Of a DNA stretch of 64,000 nt, positions 50,341-59,331 are shown piece after piece. Below the pieces are notes generated by a model, which was not told the DNA's origin, ran no database searches, and saw only the letters and a list, made by a program, of their open reading frames with translations. This DNA is from Mucilaginibacter corticis. GTDB taxonomy: Bacteria; Bacteroidota; Bacteroidia; Sphingobacteriales; Sphingobacteriaceae. Positions within the stretch are counted from its first letter, which is position 1; each line of letters opens with the position of its first letter. The stretch covers positions 965,597 through 1,029,596 of the forward strand of contig NZ_VLPK01000002.1 in assembly GCF_007558865.1 (NCBI RefSeq), written 5' to 3'. The position numbers and the translations under genes were made by a program.

Positions 50341-50741
50341 TTTGCAGGATATTCAATTTCCAACCCTGTTTTCAGTATTTCCACGACATTATCTTGCCCG
50401 AAGCGTTTTGCGAACTCTATAGCCGAATCGCCGTTTCCATGGCGAAGGTTCAGATCTGCACCCGCGCTGATCAGCTGTCCCGCTATATCCGTATAGCCCT
50501 TGACCGCTGCGGCCATAAGGGCAGTGTTGCCGCCGGAATCTGCGGCATTAACACCGGCACCGGAATCGATCAGGAACTTCACTGCCTCGTGCTGGTGATT
50601 GTAAGCCGCAGCCATTAACGGCGTTACGCCCTTATGATCACCTTGGTTTACTTCAGCGCCTTTGGCGATCAGTTCCCGCATCCGGTCGACCTCGCCCCGC
50701 TGCGCGGCCAGGATCATTGCTTGTTGCTGCACAGGCATCAT
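50337..50741 (-). CDS. Ankyrin-repeat protein
   Basis: The 134-residue protein has about three and a half ankyrin repeats: MILAAQRGEVDRMRELIAKGAEVN, GVTPLMAAAYNHQHEAVKFLIDSGAGVN, GNTALMAAAVKGYTDIAGQLISAGADLN and GDSAIEFAKRFGQDNVVEIL. There is no signal peptide, so it acts in the cytoplasm as a protein-binding module. Its ATG overlaps the TGA of the upstream 42-residue gene, so the two are coupled. Confidence 0.92.
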   Translation of the reverse strand: MMPVQQQAMILAAQRGEVDRMRELIAKGAEVNQGDHKGVTPLMAAAYNHQHEAVKFLIDSGAGVNAADSGGNTALMAAAVKGYTDIAGQLISAGADLNLRHGNGDSAIEFAKRFGQDNVVEILKTGLEIEYPAK

Positions 50742-50866
50742 TTCTTTTTTACATTCAGGTCTTCCCTGGAAATACTTTTCTTACCGGCCTGGTAATCGGA
50801 AGTGGACTTTTTACCGGTCGTGTCCGGCGCTTTTTTGACGTTTTTACTGCCTTTGTCTTTACTCAT
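50738..50866 (-). CDS. Basic 42-residue mini-protein coupled to the ankyrin gene
   Basis: The product is short, Lys/Ser-rich and surely disordered (SKDKGSKNVKKAPDTTGKK, then YQAGKKSISREDLN). Its stop overlaps the ankyrin start as ATGA, a sign of real translation. It was found by reading upstream of the ankyrin gene. Function is unknown; a basic tail partner of the ankyrin protein or a nucleic-acid-binding peptide is possible. Confidence 0.6.
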   Translation of the reverse strand: MSKDKGSKNVKKAPDTTGKKSTSDYQAGKKSISREDLNVKKK

Positions 50867-51032
50867 GATTTTATGGGTTAAATGAATTGATTTTAATGCC
50901 CCGGGGGCGGTAAGGTTGAGATGCGCTGCCTTGCGGTAAACAGCAAGTATTTATTTGTCAATTAAGACTTCATACCCTTTATAACTATCGGAAGCGGCAT
51001 TTGTTGCCGAAGATCTCGAATATAATGACCAC

Positions 51033-51197
51033 TCAATTTTTTTGAAATTCAGCGATCAGTTTTTTGATCGCCCTGTATTTTTTTTGACCGGGAAGGATAT
51101 CGGTATCTACGATCACAAATTCGTCACCCTGCTTTTCGATTACGGCGCCAAATTCTTCGTAAACTTCAATGATGATTTCTTCGTCTGTTAATTTCAT
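51033..51197 (-). CDS. Hypothetical mini-protein, 54 residues
   Basis: The product (KLTDEEIIIEVYEEFGAVIEK, then DEFVIVDTDILPGQKKYRAIKKLIAE) is a compact alpha/beta mini-protein with a real hydrophobic core pattern. Its ATG overlaps the stop of the upstream 93-residue gene (TAATG), so they are coupled. No family is recognised. Confidence 0.6.
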   Translation of the reverse strand: MKLTDEEIIIEVYEEFGAVIEKQGDEFVIVDTDILPGQKKYRAIKKLIAEFQKN

Positions 51198-51478
51198 TAT
51201 ACCGCTACTTTAAGGTCATCGAGATAGGGCAGGACGAACATGGTGTGCTCGAAGGCGCGAAAATCTGCGATCAGCCTGCTGGTTCTGTTAAAGAATACTT
51301 CCACATAAAACTGATCGACGTTGTACAACCTGACATAATGATCTTCCGTAATCCTGTCAGCCAGGAAGGTGCCTGTTAAAACCACTTCGGTTTTTTCCAA
51401 ATACCCTAAGGCGTTAAAATGGTCCGAGTTCATCATAACAGAACGATTTGCATTTAGCTCATGATCAAAGAAATACAA
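51197..51478 (-). CDS. Hypothetical protein, 93 residues
   Basis: The soluble product is beta-rich and aromatic (EKTEVVLTGTFLADRITEDHYVRLYNVDQFYVEVFFNRT, then DFRAFEHTMFVLPYLDDL). It is the first gene of a two-gene coupled unit and is divergent from the M13 peptidase, 57 bases away from that gene's ATG. The start could be one of several nearby ATG codons. Function is unknown. Confidence 0.6.
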   Translation of the reverse strand: MYFFDHELNANRSVMMNSDHFNALGYLEKTEVVLTGTFLADRITEDHYVRLYNVDQFYVEVFFNRTSRLIADFRAFEHTMFVLPYLDDLKVAV

Positions 51479-51535
51479 ATACCGTGCCCATTAAATGCTT
51501 CACCAAACCACATAAAATGTATATCTTTAAACACT

Positions 51536-53554
51536 ATGAAAAAATTGATTTACCTGTGTTTTGCGGTCATGTTGGTCAGCGTAACGAAAACGACGATCGC
51601 GCAGCAGCGTAGTTTTGTGGATGTAGCGGGATTAAACCCCGCTATCAAACCCGGAGATAATTTCTTCTTATACGTAAACGGGAAATGGAATGATACGGCG
51701 AGAATTGCAAACGATCAGTCAGGTGTAGGAAGTTATTCGTTTATGAATATCCCGCAAAAAAGATTGTTGCAAAGCATCCTGGACAGCGTTTCAAAATCCA
51801 ATAACATAGCCGGGAGTATCGAACAAAAAGTAGGTGACTTTTACGCCTCCGGAATGGGCATGGCCGCGATCAACCGCCGGGGCTATCAGCCGGTTAAACC
51901 TATCCTCACGCGGATTGCTGCCATTAACAGCCTGCCGGCTTTGCTGAAATTCATTGCTAATGAAATCAAATCGGGGAACAACTCTCTCATTAGCTTTGGC
52001 ATTTCACCGGACAACAAGAACAGCAGTATAAACATCGCACATGTTTACCAGGCCGGCATCGGTCTGCCCGACAGGGATTATTATTTTAAAAAGGATTCTT
52101 CGACGCTCGCCATTCAAACCGCCTACAAAAAATACGTCCGTACTTTATTTCAATTAACCGGCAGCAATGCCGCTGCAGCCGGCAAGAACGCGACTATCGT
52201 TTACGGCATTGAAAAGCAGTTGGCCACGGCGCATAAAACGAATGTGGAGCTGCGTGACGTGAACGCGAATTTCCATAAAATGGCGGTTGAGGAGATCGCT
52301 AAGTCACAGGCCCGTATCGGATGGATAACCTTGTTGGCAAACATTGGGGCAACAACTGACTCTATCGACATGGCGCAACCAGCCTATTATCAAAAATTGA
52401 ACGCGCTTTTAAAATCGGTACCACTGAACGACTGGAAGATCTACCTGAGGGCCAGTACGCTTGAAACCTACGCCGGAACGTTGAGCCAGGGGTTTATCAA
52501 CGCTTCCTTTACATTTGGCCAGGCATTATCGGGAGAGGCCACACAAAAATCGCGTAAGCAGATCATGACGGAAAATGTCGATGCTTACCTTGGCCAGGCT
52601 TTAGGACAGCTTTACGTCAAAAGATATTTTAACGAGGCATCCAAAAAACGCGTATTGGCGCTGGTCAACAACCTTCAGAAAGCTTTCGAAAACCGGATCA
52701 ATAATTTGGACTGGATGAGCGATAGCACGAAAAAGAAGGCGAAGGAAAAACTGTACGCGATCACTAAGAAGCTGGGCTACCCGGACAAGTGGCGGGATTA
52801 TAACCAGGTACAGATCAGCCGGGCGACCTATTTTGAAAATGTGCTTTCGCTGAACAAAAATGATTACCGGTATCAGCTGGCGCAACTGAACAAACCGGTG
52901 GACAGAACCCAATGGGGCACCACGCCGGCTACGGTGACCGCTTATTATAATCCATCCTTTAATGAAGTTGTATTTCCGGCGGGTATCCTGCAATATCCCT
53001 ATTTTGACTTCGCGGCGGATGACGCGATCAACTATGGCGGCATCGGGATGGTGATCGGCCATGAAATGACACATGCCTTTGACGACCAGGGCGCTCAGTT
53101 TGACAAAGATGGCAACGTTAAAAACTGGTGGACTAAGGAAGACTACCAAAGATTCAAGGAGAAGACCGGGCAATTAGCCAGGTTGTACAGCACTTTTACG
53201 GTACTGGACACGGTTCACCTCAAAGGCGAACTCACTTTAGGTGAAAATACCGCGGATAATGGCGGCATCGCTATCGCTTATGACGCATTCAAGATGACCG
53301 AGGAAGGAAAAAGTACACAGAAGATTGACGGCTTTACACCCGACCAGCGCTTCTTTCTATCGATTGCCAGGATCTGGCGGGTGAAAACAAGGGACGCGTT
53401 CCTGCGTACCTACGTGAACACTAACCCGCATTCTCCGGCCATGTGGCGGGTCAACGGCCCGCTGATGAATTTCGCGCCTTTTTACCGCGCCTTCAACGTG
53501 CAGCCCGGCGATAAAAATTATAAACCGGAAGATCAGCGGGTGAAGATCTGGTAA
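51536..53554 (+). CDS. M13-family metallopeptidase (PepO/neprilysin-like)
   Basis: The 672-residue secreted zinc peptidase has a signal peptide (KKLIYLCFAVMLVSV..TTIAQ) and an M13 N-terminal domain (DVAGLNPAIKPGDNFFLYVNGKW). The zinc site is HEMTH at about 509-513 in VIGHEMTHAFDDQG, with the third ligand E570 in LGENTADNGG. NPHSPAMWRVNGPLMNF is the substrate-binding block. The final C-x-x-W of many family members is VKIW here, without Cys. I chose the ATG at 51536; upstream codons would precede the signal peptide. It should cleave oligopeptides in the periplasm. Confidence 0.94.
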   Translation: MKKLIYLCFAVMLVSVTKTTIAQQRSFVDVAGLNPAIKPGDNFFLYVNGKWNDTARIANDQSGVGSYSFMNIPQKRLLQSILDSVSKSNNIAGSIEQKVGDFYASGMGMAAINRRGYQPVKPILTRIAAINSLPALLKFIANEIKSGNNSLISFGISPDNKNSSINIAHVYQAGIGLPDRDYYFKKDSSTLAIQTAYKKYVRTLFQLTGSNAAAAGKNATIVYGIEKQLATAHKTNVELRDVNANFHKMAVEEIAKSQARIGWITLLANIGATTDSIDMAQPAYYQKLNALLKSVPLNDWKIYLRASTLETYAGTLSQGFINASFTFGQALSGEATQKSRKQIMTENVDAYLGQALGQLYVKRYFNEASKKRVLALVNNLQKAFENRINNLDWMSDSTKKKAKEKLYAITKKLGYPDKWRDYNQVQISRATYFENVLSLNKNDYRYQLAQLNKPVDRTQWGTTPATVTAYYNPSFNEVVFPAGILQYPYFDFAADDAINYGGIGMVIGHEMTHAFDDQGAQFDKDGNVKNWWTKEDYQRFKEKTGQLARLYSTFTVLDTVHLKGELTLGENTADNGGIAIAYDAFKMTEEGKSTQKIDGFTPDQRFFLSIARIWRVKTRDAFLRTYVNTNPHSPAMWRVNGPLMNFAPFYRAFNVQPGDKNYKPEDQRVKIW

Positions 53555-53783
53555 CATCAGCGCGTTTTGTCACCGGCTGCTATCTCACCCGTTTTTACCT
53601 CGCCGGCTTTTTTTTAGTTGGCCAAAATAACGCCTTTAGAAATGGTAATGCTGTCCGTTAGTTCAAGCGTGCGTGGCAGCGCATCATATATTCAATATGT
53701 CAAAGAACATCGGCCAAAGGGAACAACCACACTTGCCTGGAACAAATTTGTGGGATAATTCGCACGATAATGGCAAATCAAAC

Positions 53784-53805
53784 GCGTATAAACGTTTATA
53801 TACGC
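53784..53805. promoter_or_regulatory. 22-base near-palindrome, candidate operator
   Basis: GCGTAT and ATACGC flank the perfect palindrome AAACGTTT, with two extra bases on one side. Such a form fits binding of a dimeric regulator. It lies about 210 bases upstream of the permease start. Confidence 0.4.
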
Positions 53806-53877
53806 ATCATCAATTTACATGAAGCTAATTCACTATTATTTTTCTTTTTTCACCTGAAATTTCGACGAACCCAGTAT

Positions 53878-53914
53878 GTTCGGTACTGTACGGGTTGTTG
53901 TAACAATACCGAAC
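53878..53914. promoter_or_regulatory. Perfect inverted repeat with nested stem
   Basis: GTTCGGTA and TACCGAAC are perfect inverted arms 21 bases apart; within the loop TTGTT and AACAA form a second stem. There is no T-run, so it is not a terminator. It lies about 100 bases upstream of the permease ATG and may regulate it. Confidence 0.4.
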
Positions 53915-54011
53915 AGTTAATCACTGTATTTTTAGTTTAAATTATTGATTTATAGGTATCTATGATAATGGCATTGCAATTGGCACAGCCAAGTTGTTAA
54001 ATCCGGTTATC

Positions 54012-56423
54012 ATGATCAAAAATTACTTACGCATCGTCTTCAGAAATCTGGCTAAGCATACAGCCTTTTCTTTTATCAATATCGTTGGCCTGGCAGTAGG
54101 CATGGCCGCCTGCCTGCTGATACTGCAATATGTAAGTTTTGAATTAAGCTATGATAACTTTCAAGCCAAAGGCGACAGGCTATACCGTATCAACCAGGAC
54201 AGGTATACTGGCGGTAAGCTAAGTACCAGTTGGGCTGCTGGAGCCTCAGCAGCGGGTCCCGCTTTTAAAGCGGCTTTCCCTAACGAGATCGAAGACTACG
54301 TAAAACTAATATCGACCGGTAAATTATTGGTTACGTATCAGGGCAAATCTATAGTAATCCCAAACAATTTTTTAGTTGGTGCAAATTTCTTTAAAATGTT
54401 CAGCTATCCATTGTTGCAAGGTGATGTTAACACCGTGTTGAATGAACCCCGGTCGGTAGTGTTATCTGTTAGTATGGCGAAAAAGTTATTTGGTGACGTA
54501 AATGCAATGGGAAAAAACGTTACCCTATTTAACCGGCCATTAAAAGTAACCGGTATAATGCAGGACATGCCAAAGAATTCGCATTTGAACCTGGAGATCA
54601 TGGAGTCATATGCTACGTTAAAAGAAATTTTTGGTGTGCCGCCAACAGAGGATGTAGAAACAAGATGGTTTAACGACGGTTTCATAGCATATGTGCTGCT
54701 TAAGCCCGGTGTTAACCCGAGGGAATTGGAGAAAAAGTTTGTTCCTATTGCTGATAAAGGTATGGCCGAATGGCCTAACGAAAGGGCAAAATTTACTTTA
54801 CAGCCGGTTAAGGATATTCATCTTTACTCCAACCGTAAATTAGAAGTAGCCGCAAATGGCGATGGCAAATCTGTATATTTATTATTAGCGATAGCCATTT
54901 TTGTGATAGTTATAGCCTGGATCAACTACATTAACCTGGCTACTGCCCGCGGTATGGCCCGAGCTAAAGAGGTTGGTGTACGTAAAACGCTCGGTTCGGC
55001 CAAAACTCAATTGATAGGGCAATTTTTGTTTGAAGCAATTTTACTTAACGGCCTGGCTATGTTACTGGCTGTTGTTATTATTGCTATTTGCCTGCCGGGC
55101 TTTGCTGCCATAAGTGGTATGGCTATTGGTTTTTCATTATTTGCGCAACCTGCTTTTTGGTTATGGGTTTTTGGTGTATGGGCTGTGGGCTCCCTTTTTT
55201 CAGGGTTTTACCCGGCTATAGTACTTTCTAATTACAAGCCTGTCGAAGTATTGAAAGGCAAATTGGCCAACACCTCGGGTGGCGTAGTGCTGCGTCAAAG
55301 CCTGGTAGTGGTGCAGTTTGCGGCATCCATATTTTTATTGATCGGGGCGTTGACGGTTTATAAGCAAATTACTTTTATGCAAGATCAAAAGCTTGGCGTA
55401 AACATTGATCAGACGGTTGTGATACGTTCTCCGCTAATAAAGCTAGATTCATTACGCCGGGACACCAGGATATTTAAAGAAGCCACCTTGGCATTAAATA
55501 ATGTTAAAGGTGTGACCGTATCCAGCGACGTGCCGGGTAGCGAGGTGTTTAATAACGTAGGTGCGTTACATATGGCAGGCCAAACCAAACAAAACGATGT
55601 GCAGTGCAGGCTAATCAGTATGGATTATGATTTTCTTAAAAATTACGGTATAAAGATCATCGCCGGCCGTGATTATTCGCCTCAGTTTCCGGGCGATGAA
55701 GAAACTTTCATTGTAAACCGCTCGGCTACCAAATTATTCGGATTTAAAAAGCCGGAGGATATGATAGGGAAACAAATAGTAACAGGAAATGGCCCCCATA
55801 CCGTTGTCGGTGTTACTGAAGATTATCACCAGCAATCGCTGCGTGATAACTACGATGCTGTAATATTTGATTTCAGCTCATGGGCATACGGCAATGTATC
55901 GGTAAAAATAGGAAGCGGTAATGTTTCGCAAACCATCGCTTCGCTAAAAGCCAACTGGGCCAAATATTTCCCCGGCGATCCGTTTGAATATGAGTTCCTG
56001 GACAGCCACTTTAACGAGCAATACAAAGCCGACCAACGCTTTGCTCATGTCTTCGGTATATTTACGCTGATAGCCATTTTTGTGGCATGCCTCGGTTTGT
56101 TTGGGCTGGTATCATACACCATTGTACAGCGGACCAAAGAGATCGGAATCCGCAAGGTGTTAGGTGCATCGGTTAACAGTATATTACAACTGCTGTACAA
56201 AGATTTTGCTATGCTGATACTGATAGCTTTTGTTTTGGCCGCGCCGATAGCCTGGTATGCTATCCACCAATGGTTAAACCATTACGCATTCCGTATGAGT
56301 ATTAACCCGTTTTTGTTCTTGCTGCCGTTTGTGGCGGTAGTAGGCATAGCCTTTGCTACAGTATCATGGCTTAGCATAAAGGCCGCGCTGACCAACCCGG
56401 TTAAAAGTTTAAAAACCGAATAA
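54012..56423 (+). CDS. FtsX/MacB-type ABC transporter permease
   Basis: The 803-residue protein has the double MacB/FtsX layout of Bacteroidota permeases. A first helix (HTAFSFINIVGLAVGMAACLLILQY) leads to a MacB_PCD periplasmic domain (about 40-270), then three helices with the ATRGMAREVGVRKTLGS-like coupling motif (TARGMARAKEVGVRKTLGSAK). A second periplasmic domain and the last FtsX block (QRTKEIGIRKVLGASV) with three more helices follow. The usual ATPase gene is not adjacent, so it must pair with an ATPase elsewhere. Related proteins export peptides, antibiotics or lipoproteins. I chose the ATG at 54012. Confidence 0.92.
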   Translation: MIKNYLRIVFRNLAKHTAFSFINIVGLAVGMAACLLILQYVSFELSYDNFQAKGDRLYRINQDRYTGGKLSTSWAAGASAAGPAFKAAFPNEIEDYVKLISTGKLLVTYQGKSIVIPNNFLVGANFFKMFSYPLLQGDVNTVLNEPRSVVLSVSMAKKLFGDVNAMGKNVTLFNRPLKVTGIMQDMPKNSHLNLEIMESYATLKEIFGVPPTEDVETRWFNDGFIAYVLLKPGVNPRELEKKFVPIADKGMAEWPNERAKFTLQPVKDIHLYSNRKLEVAANGDGKSVYLLLAIAIFVIVIAWINYINLATARGMARAKEVGVRKTLGSAKTQLIGQFLFEAILLNGLAMLLAVVIIAICLPGFAAISGMAIGFSLFAQPAFWLWVFGVWAVGSLFSGFYPAIVLSNYKPVEVLKGKLANTSGGVVLRQSLVVVQFAASIFLLIGALTVYKQITFMQDQKLGVNIDQTVVIRSPLIKLDSLRRDTRIFKEATLALNNVKGVTVSSDVPGSEVFNNVGALHMAGQTKQNDVQCRLISMDYDFLKNYGIKIIAGRDYSPQFPGDEETFIVNRSATKLFGFKKPEDMIGKQIVTGNGPHTVVGVTEDYHQQSLRDNYDAVIFDFSSWAYGNVSVKIGSGNVSQTIASLKANWAKYFPGDPFEYEFLDSHFNEQYKADQRFAHVFGIFTLIAIFVACLGLFGLVSYTIVQRTKEIGIRKVLGASVNSILQLLYKDFAMLILIAFVLAAPIAWYAIHQWLNHYAFRMSINPFLFLLPFVAVVGIAFATVSWLSIKAALTNPVKSLKTE

Positions 56424-56609
56424 CCTGGGAAAGATTCTCCGAGCAGTTTCGGACCGGCGAACGCCTTTCAAACTACTCATTTTGAAACTAAAAGTAGAAT
56501 TCAGGCAATGGTATAATTTTAAGAAATAGATTTGAACAGGAGATTTTATCAGTCTTTTTTACGTCATTCACAAAAATTGTTCGGGAGGCGGTCTTAATAC
56601 CTGATAACC

Positions 56610-58022
56610 ATGAAAAAACTTCAAATAACATTATTCCTTATTTTCCTGACTTCTGTCACATTTGCCCAGACGATGGCAGGGGACTGGTATGGCGTCCTGA
56701 ATGCCGGGGGTAACAAAATTCATCTGGTTTTTCATATCCTGCAATCCGGGGTTGCTTATTCAGCCACCATGGACAGTCCCGACCAGGGGGCCAAAGGCCT
56801 TGCTTGTGACAGCGCAAAGATCAATGGTAATCAACTGCTGATCATAGCGGCGCGTTACAATATTAAATATTCGGGCCTTTATAACGCTGACGGTAGTATT
56901 ATAACCGGCACATTTACCCAGAATGGCGGAAGCCTACCGCTTGATCTGTCGCGGGTTAAAGGTCAGGACGCAGTGGCCGCACCAGCCAAACGCCCGCAGG
57001 ATCCTGTTGATTTTCCTTACAAACAGGAACAGGTTACCTTCAAAAATTCAAAATCCGGAAACACCCTTGCCGGAACGATCACCCTGCCTTCAGATGGAAA
57101 AGTGTCTAAGATCGTTATCCTAGTAACCGGATCGGGTCCGCAGAACAGGGATGAAGAGATGAAACAGTTCAACCACCGTCCGTTCCTGGTATGGAGCGAC
57201 TGGCTTACCCGTCATGGCATAGCCGTACTCCGGTATGATGACAGAGGAGTAGCCCAGTCAACCGGTGACTACAGCAATGCGACAACCGGTGATCTTTCCG
57301 ATGATGCTGAAGCAGCGGTAGACTACCTTTTATCCCGCACGGATACAAAAAGACTCGCTATCGGCATAATGGGGCACAGCGAAGGCGGGATGATTGCGCC
57401 CATGGTGGCAAGCCGGAATAAGAATGTCAGATTTGTGATCATGCTGGCTGGTCCCGGCGTTCCGGTAATTCAGCTGATGCTGAAACAAACAGATGACCAG
57501 CTTCGCCTGTCGGGGGCTTCTGAGCAGGCACGGAAAAGTTCTTCCGCCATTAATAAAAAGATCTTTACGTTGGTTGCTGACAATCCCGGACTATCAAAAG
57601 AAGCACTCAAAATCAAAATAGACAGCCTGATGTACCGGGAACTGAGGGCGATGCCGAAAGCAGACCTTGGTGACACCAATATTGACCATATGGTTAAAGC
57701 CAGTGATGTCCAGGTAACTTCGGCGTGGTACAGGTATTTTATCTCAGCAAATCCGGCGGACTACCTGGTAAAAGTTAAGTGCCCCCTGCTGGCACTCGAC
57801 GGCTCAAAAGATATGCAGGTTAACGCCGAAATGAATTTGCAGGGGATAAGGGAGAGCATGCTAAAAGCAGGCAACAAACATGCTGAGGTTATTGAACTGG
57901 AGGGTTTGAATCACCTGTTTCAAAAAGCGGAAACAGGCTCACTGGCTGAATATTCGCAAATTACAGAAACAATCGATCCCGTTGCCCTTGAAAAAGTAGC
58001 AGATTGGATAAATGAATTATAA
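56610..58022 (+). CDS. Secreted alpha/beta hydrolase (EstA/YtmA-like)
   Basis: The 470-residue exported enzyme has a signal peptide (KKLQITLFLIFLTSVTFAQ), then a beta-sandwich region of about 120 residues (GDWYGVLNAGGNKIHLVFHI) common in this family, then an alpha/beta hydrolase domain. The oxyanion block is VTGSGPQNRDE, the nucleophile Ser lies in IMGHSEGGMIAPM, the acid in LALDGSKDMQV and the His in GLNHLFQKAE. It probably cleaves small esters or peptides in the periplasm. It lies 186 bases after the permease and may be a separate unit. Confidence 0.9.
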   Translation: MKKLQITLFLIFLTSVTFAQTMAGDWYGVLNAGGNKIHLVFHILQSGVAYSATMDSPDQGAKGLACDSAKINGNQLLIIAARYNIKYSGLYNADGSIITGTFTQNGGSLPLDLSRVKGQDAVAAPAKRPQDPVDFPYKQEQVTFKNSKSGNTLAGTITLPSDGKVSKIVILVTGSGPQNRDEEMKQFNHRPFLVWSDWLTRHGIAVLRYDDRGVAQSTGDYSNATTGDLSDDAEAAVDYLLSRTDTKRLAIGIMGHSEGGMIAPMVASRNKNVRFVIMLAGPGVPVIQLMLKQTDDQLRLSGASEQARKSSSAINKKIFTLVADNPGLSKEALKIKIDSLMYRELRAMPKADLGDTNIDHMVKASDVQVTSAWYRYFISANPADYLVKVKCPLLALDGSKDMQVNAEMNLQGIRESMLKAGNKHAEVIELEGLNHLFQKAETGSLAEYSQITETIDPVALEKVADWINEL

Positions 58023-58121
58023 AACCCTCAGGTGAACTGATCCGGTCAACAGCTATTTGTACTTTTCCTGTAACGGCAAGATCTGCTTTAAAGAGGGTTA
58101 CGCGGTCACGAATCTATATAC

Positions 58122-58235
58122 TTACCTCACTAGCGATCCGTCTTTTTCCAGCTGAGTTGGCTGCAGGTTCAGGATCATCTGAGTTACGGTCTGCGATTCT
58201 TTTAGAGGCTCACTGTACTGGAAATTCCGAGGCCA
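58122..58235 (-). pseudogene. Possible relic of an HxlR-type regulator
   Basis: The frame reads PRNFQYSEPLKESQTVTQMI, then LNLQPTQLEKDGSLVR and a stop. RFxEL...I..T.xMLxxQLxxLExDGLVxR is the recognition-helix region of HxlR winged-helix regulators. The fragment has no intact flanks and one or more frame changes. Similarity is only moderate, so this is tentative. Confidence 0.3.
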
Positions 58236-58429
58236 TGTACGACCCCAATCCGCATGGTCAAGCCTTTCGGAATTTCTGCCATTTCGGCGCAAGATATAGT
58301 ATTAAACGATACTAAAGGTGTGCTTTTAGAATAGTTTAAGCCTAATTAATTGTTTGCTCGATTTACTGGCTTATGTTTAAGCGAAATCTCCAACAAGGGG
58401 ATACTTCGAAACTAATACCATCCACAAAC

Positions 58430-58463
58430 CCACCACATCCACAGGTTGGATCAACTGTGGTGG
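58430..58463. promoter_or_regulatory. Perfect inverted repeat upstream of the DUF4142 gene
   Basis: CCACCACA and TGTGGTGG are perfect inverted arms with an 18-base loop that also repeats GGTTGGATCAAC/GGTGGATCAAC. No T-run follows, so an operator or RNA structure is more likely than a terminator. Confidence 0.35.
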
Positions 58464-58595
58464 ATCAACTATGGGCAATGCCATGCTGGCTTTTTAGTAG
58501 CATTTGGGCGTATGTATAACTGACAGTTGTAACCTCATTTGAAACATAAAGTGGTTATGAAGGTTCTCCAAGCAACATACACGTAATGAAAACAT

Positions 58596-59189
58596 ATGAA
58601 CAATAACGAAACATCACCGCGTCGTGACTTCATGAAGAAGTCCCTGACTGGCACTATTGCACTCAGCGCAGGTCTTACACTAGGCAGCACATTGCTTGGA
58701 ACGCTTACGGCAAATGCCGGGAGCACAGATTACGTTGCACCCGATTCACCTATTGCAGCCAACGAAAAGGAATTTAGAATGGGAGTTATAGGACCGGCAG
58801 AACTATCATTAGCTACCAGTCAAATAGCCGTAAACAAAGCAACTGATAAGTTCGTGAAGCAATTTGCAAACTTTGAATTAACAGAAGCGATAGCTGTAAC
58901 TGGTGTTTTAAAAGATCTGAACACGCCTGTGCCAGCCATGACTGCTAAAGCCAAAGCAACTCTTGCCACTATCAAAAACACACCGGCAGGACCTGAGTTT
59001 GACAAAGCTTTCATCAAAGCACAGCTGGAGAACCACGAGTTCTTACGGGATTTAGCGCAAAACTATATCAGTAAAGGTAAATTACCTGGTGCAGCCGAGA
59101 ATCAAGGCCGCCATCTAGCCACGCTTTCATTAGCAGTATTTAAAGAACACGTTGCCATTACAAGCGGGATACTCACCGAATTGAAATAA
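58596..59189 (+). CDS. Tat-exported DUF4142 ferritin-like protein
   Basis: The 197-residue protein starts with a twin-arginine signal (SPRRDFMKKS, then a hydrophobic stretch ending TANAG). The rest is a DUF4142 four-helix domain: EKEFRMGVIGPAELSLATSQIAVNKATDKFVKQFANFEL, PEFDKAFIKAQLENHEFLRDLAQNYI and FKEHVAITSGIL. ExxxH-type residues in helices fit a ferritin-like metal site. Export by Tat is in line with a cofactor loaded inside the cell. It stands alone and is convergent with the LOV kinase. Confidence 0.9.
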   Translation: MNNNETSPRRDFMKKSLTGTIALSAGLTLGSTLLGTLTANAGSTDYVAPDSPIAANEKEFRMGVIGPAELSLATSQIAVNKATDKFVKQFANFELTEAIAVTGVLKDLNTPVPAMTAKAKATLATIKNTPAGPEFDKAFIKAQLENHEFLRDLAQNYISKGKLPGAAENQGRHLATLSLAVFKEHVAITSGILTELK

Positions 59190-59331
59190 TAACTTAACTG
59201 TCCTGCTTTAGCTTCTATGGTTTGAGCAGGATGGTTATTTTAATGTTATAAAGCACGTACCTTCTAACTGTTAAGCATAAGTTATACCACTGGTAGTTGA
59301 ATTGCTTAACTTCGTATTTCACTTTATTAAT

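Larger units (their letters stand above)
53555..54011. other. Intergenic region with two inverted repeats
   Basis: This 457-base gap before the permease gene has no convincing gene. One 42-codon frame from 53698 has no homology I recognise. It contains the near-palindrome at 53784-53805 and the hairpin at 53878-53914, which are described as separate sites. Confidence 0.5.
58023..58595. other. Gene-free region with a possible HxlR relic and a hairpin
   Basis: This 573-base stretch carries no intact gene. It holds a short fragment resembling an HxlR regulator on the minus strand (58122-58235) and a perfect inverted repeat at 58430-58463. The remainder is AT-rich with no structure I can see. 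Confidence 0.45.

Noticed and set aside
52601..53173. 190-codon minus-strand open frame
   Set aside because: Antisense shadow of the M13 peptidase, including its HExxH region.
53698..53826. 42-codon plus-strand frame
   Set aside because: It has no recognisable content, crosses the near-palindrome, and is rich in residues typical of noncoding AT-rich DNA.
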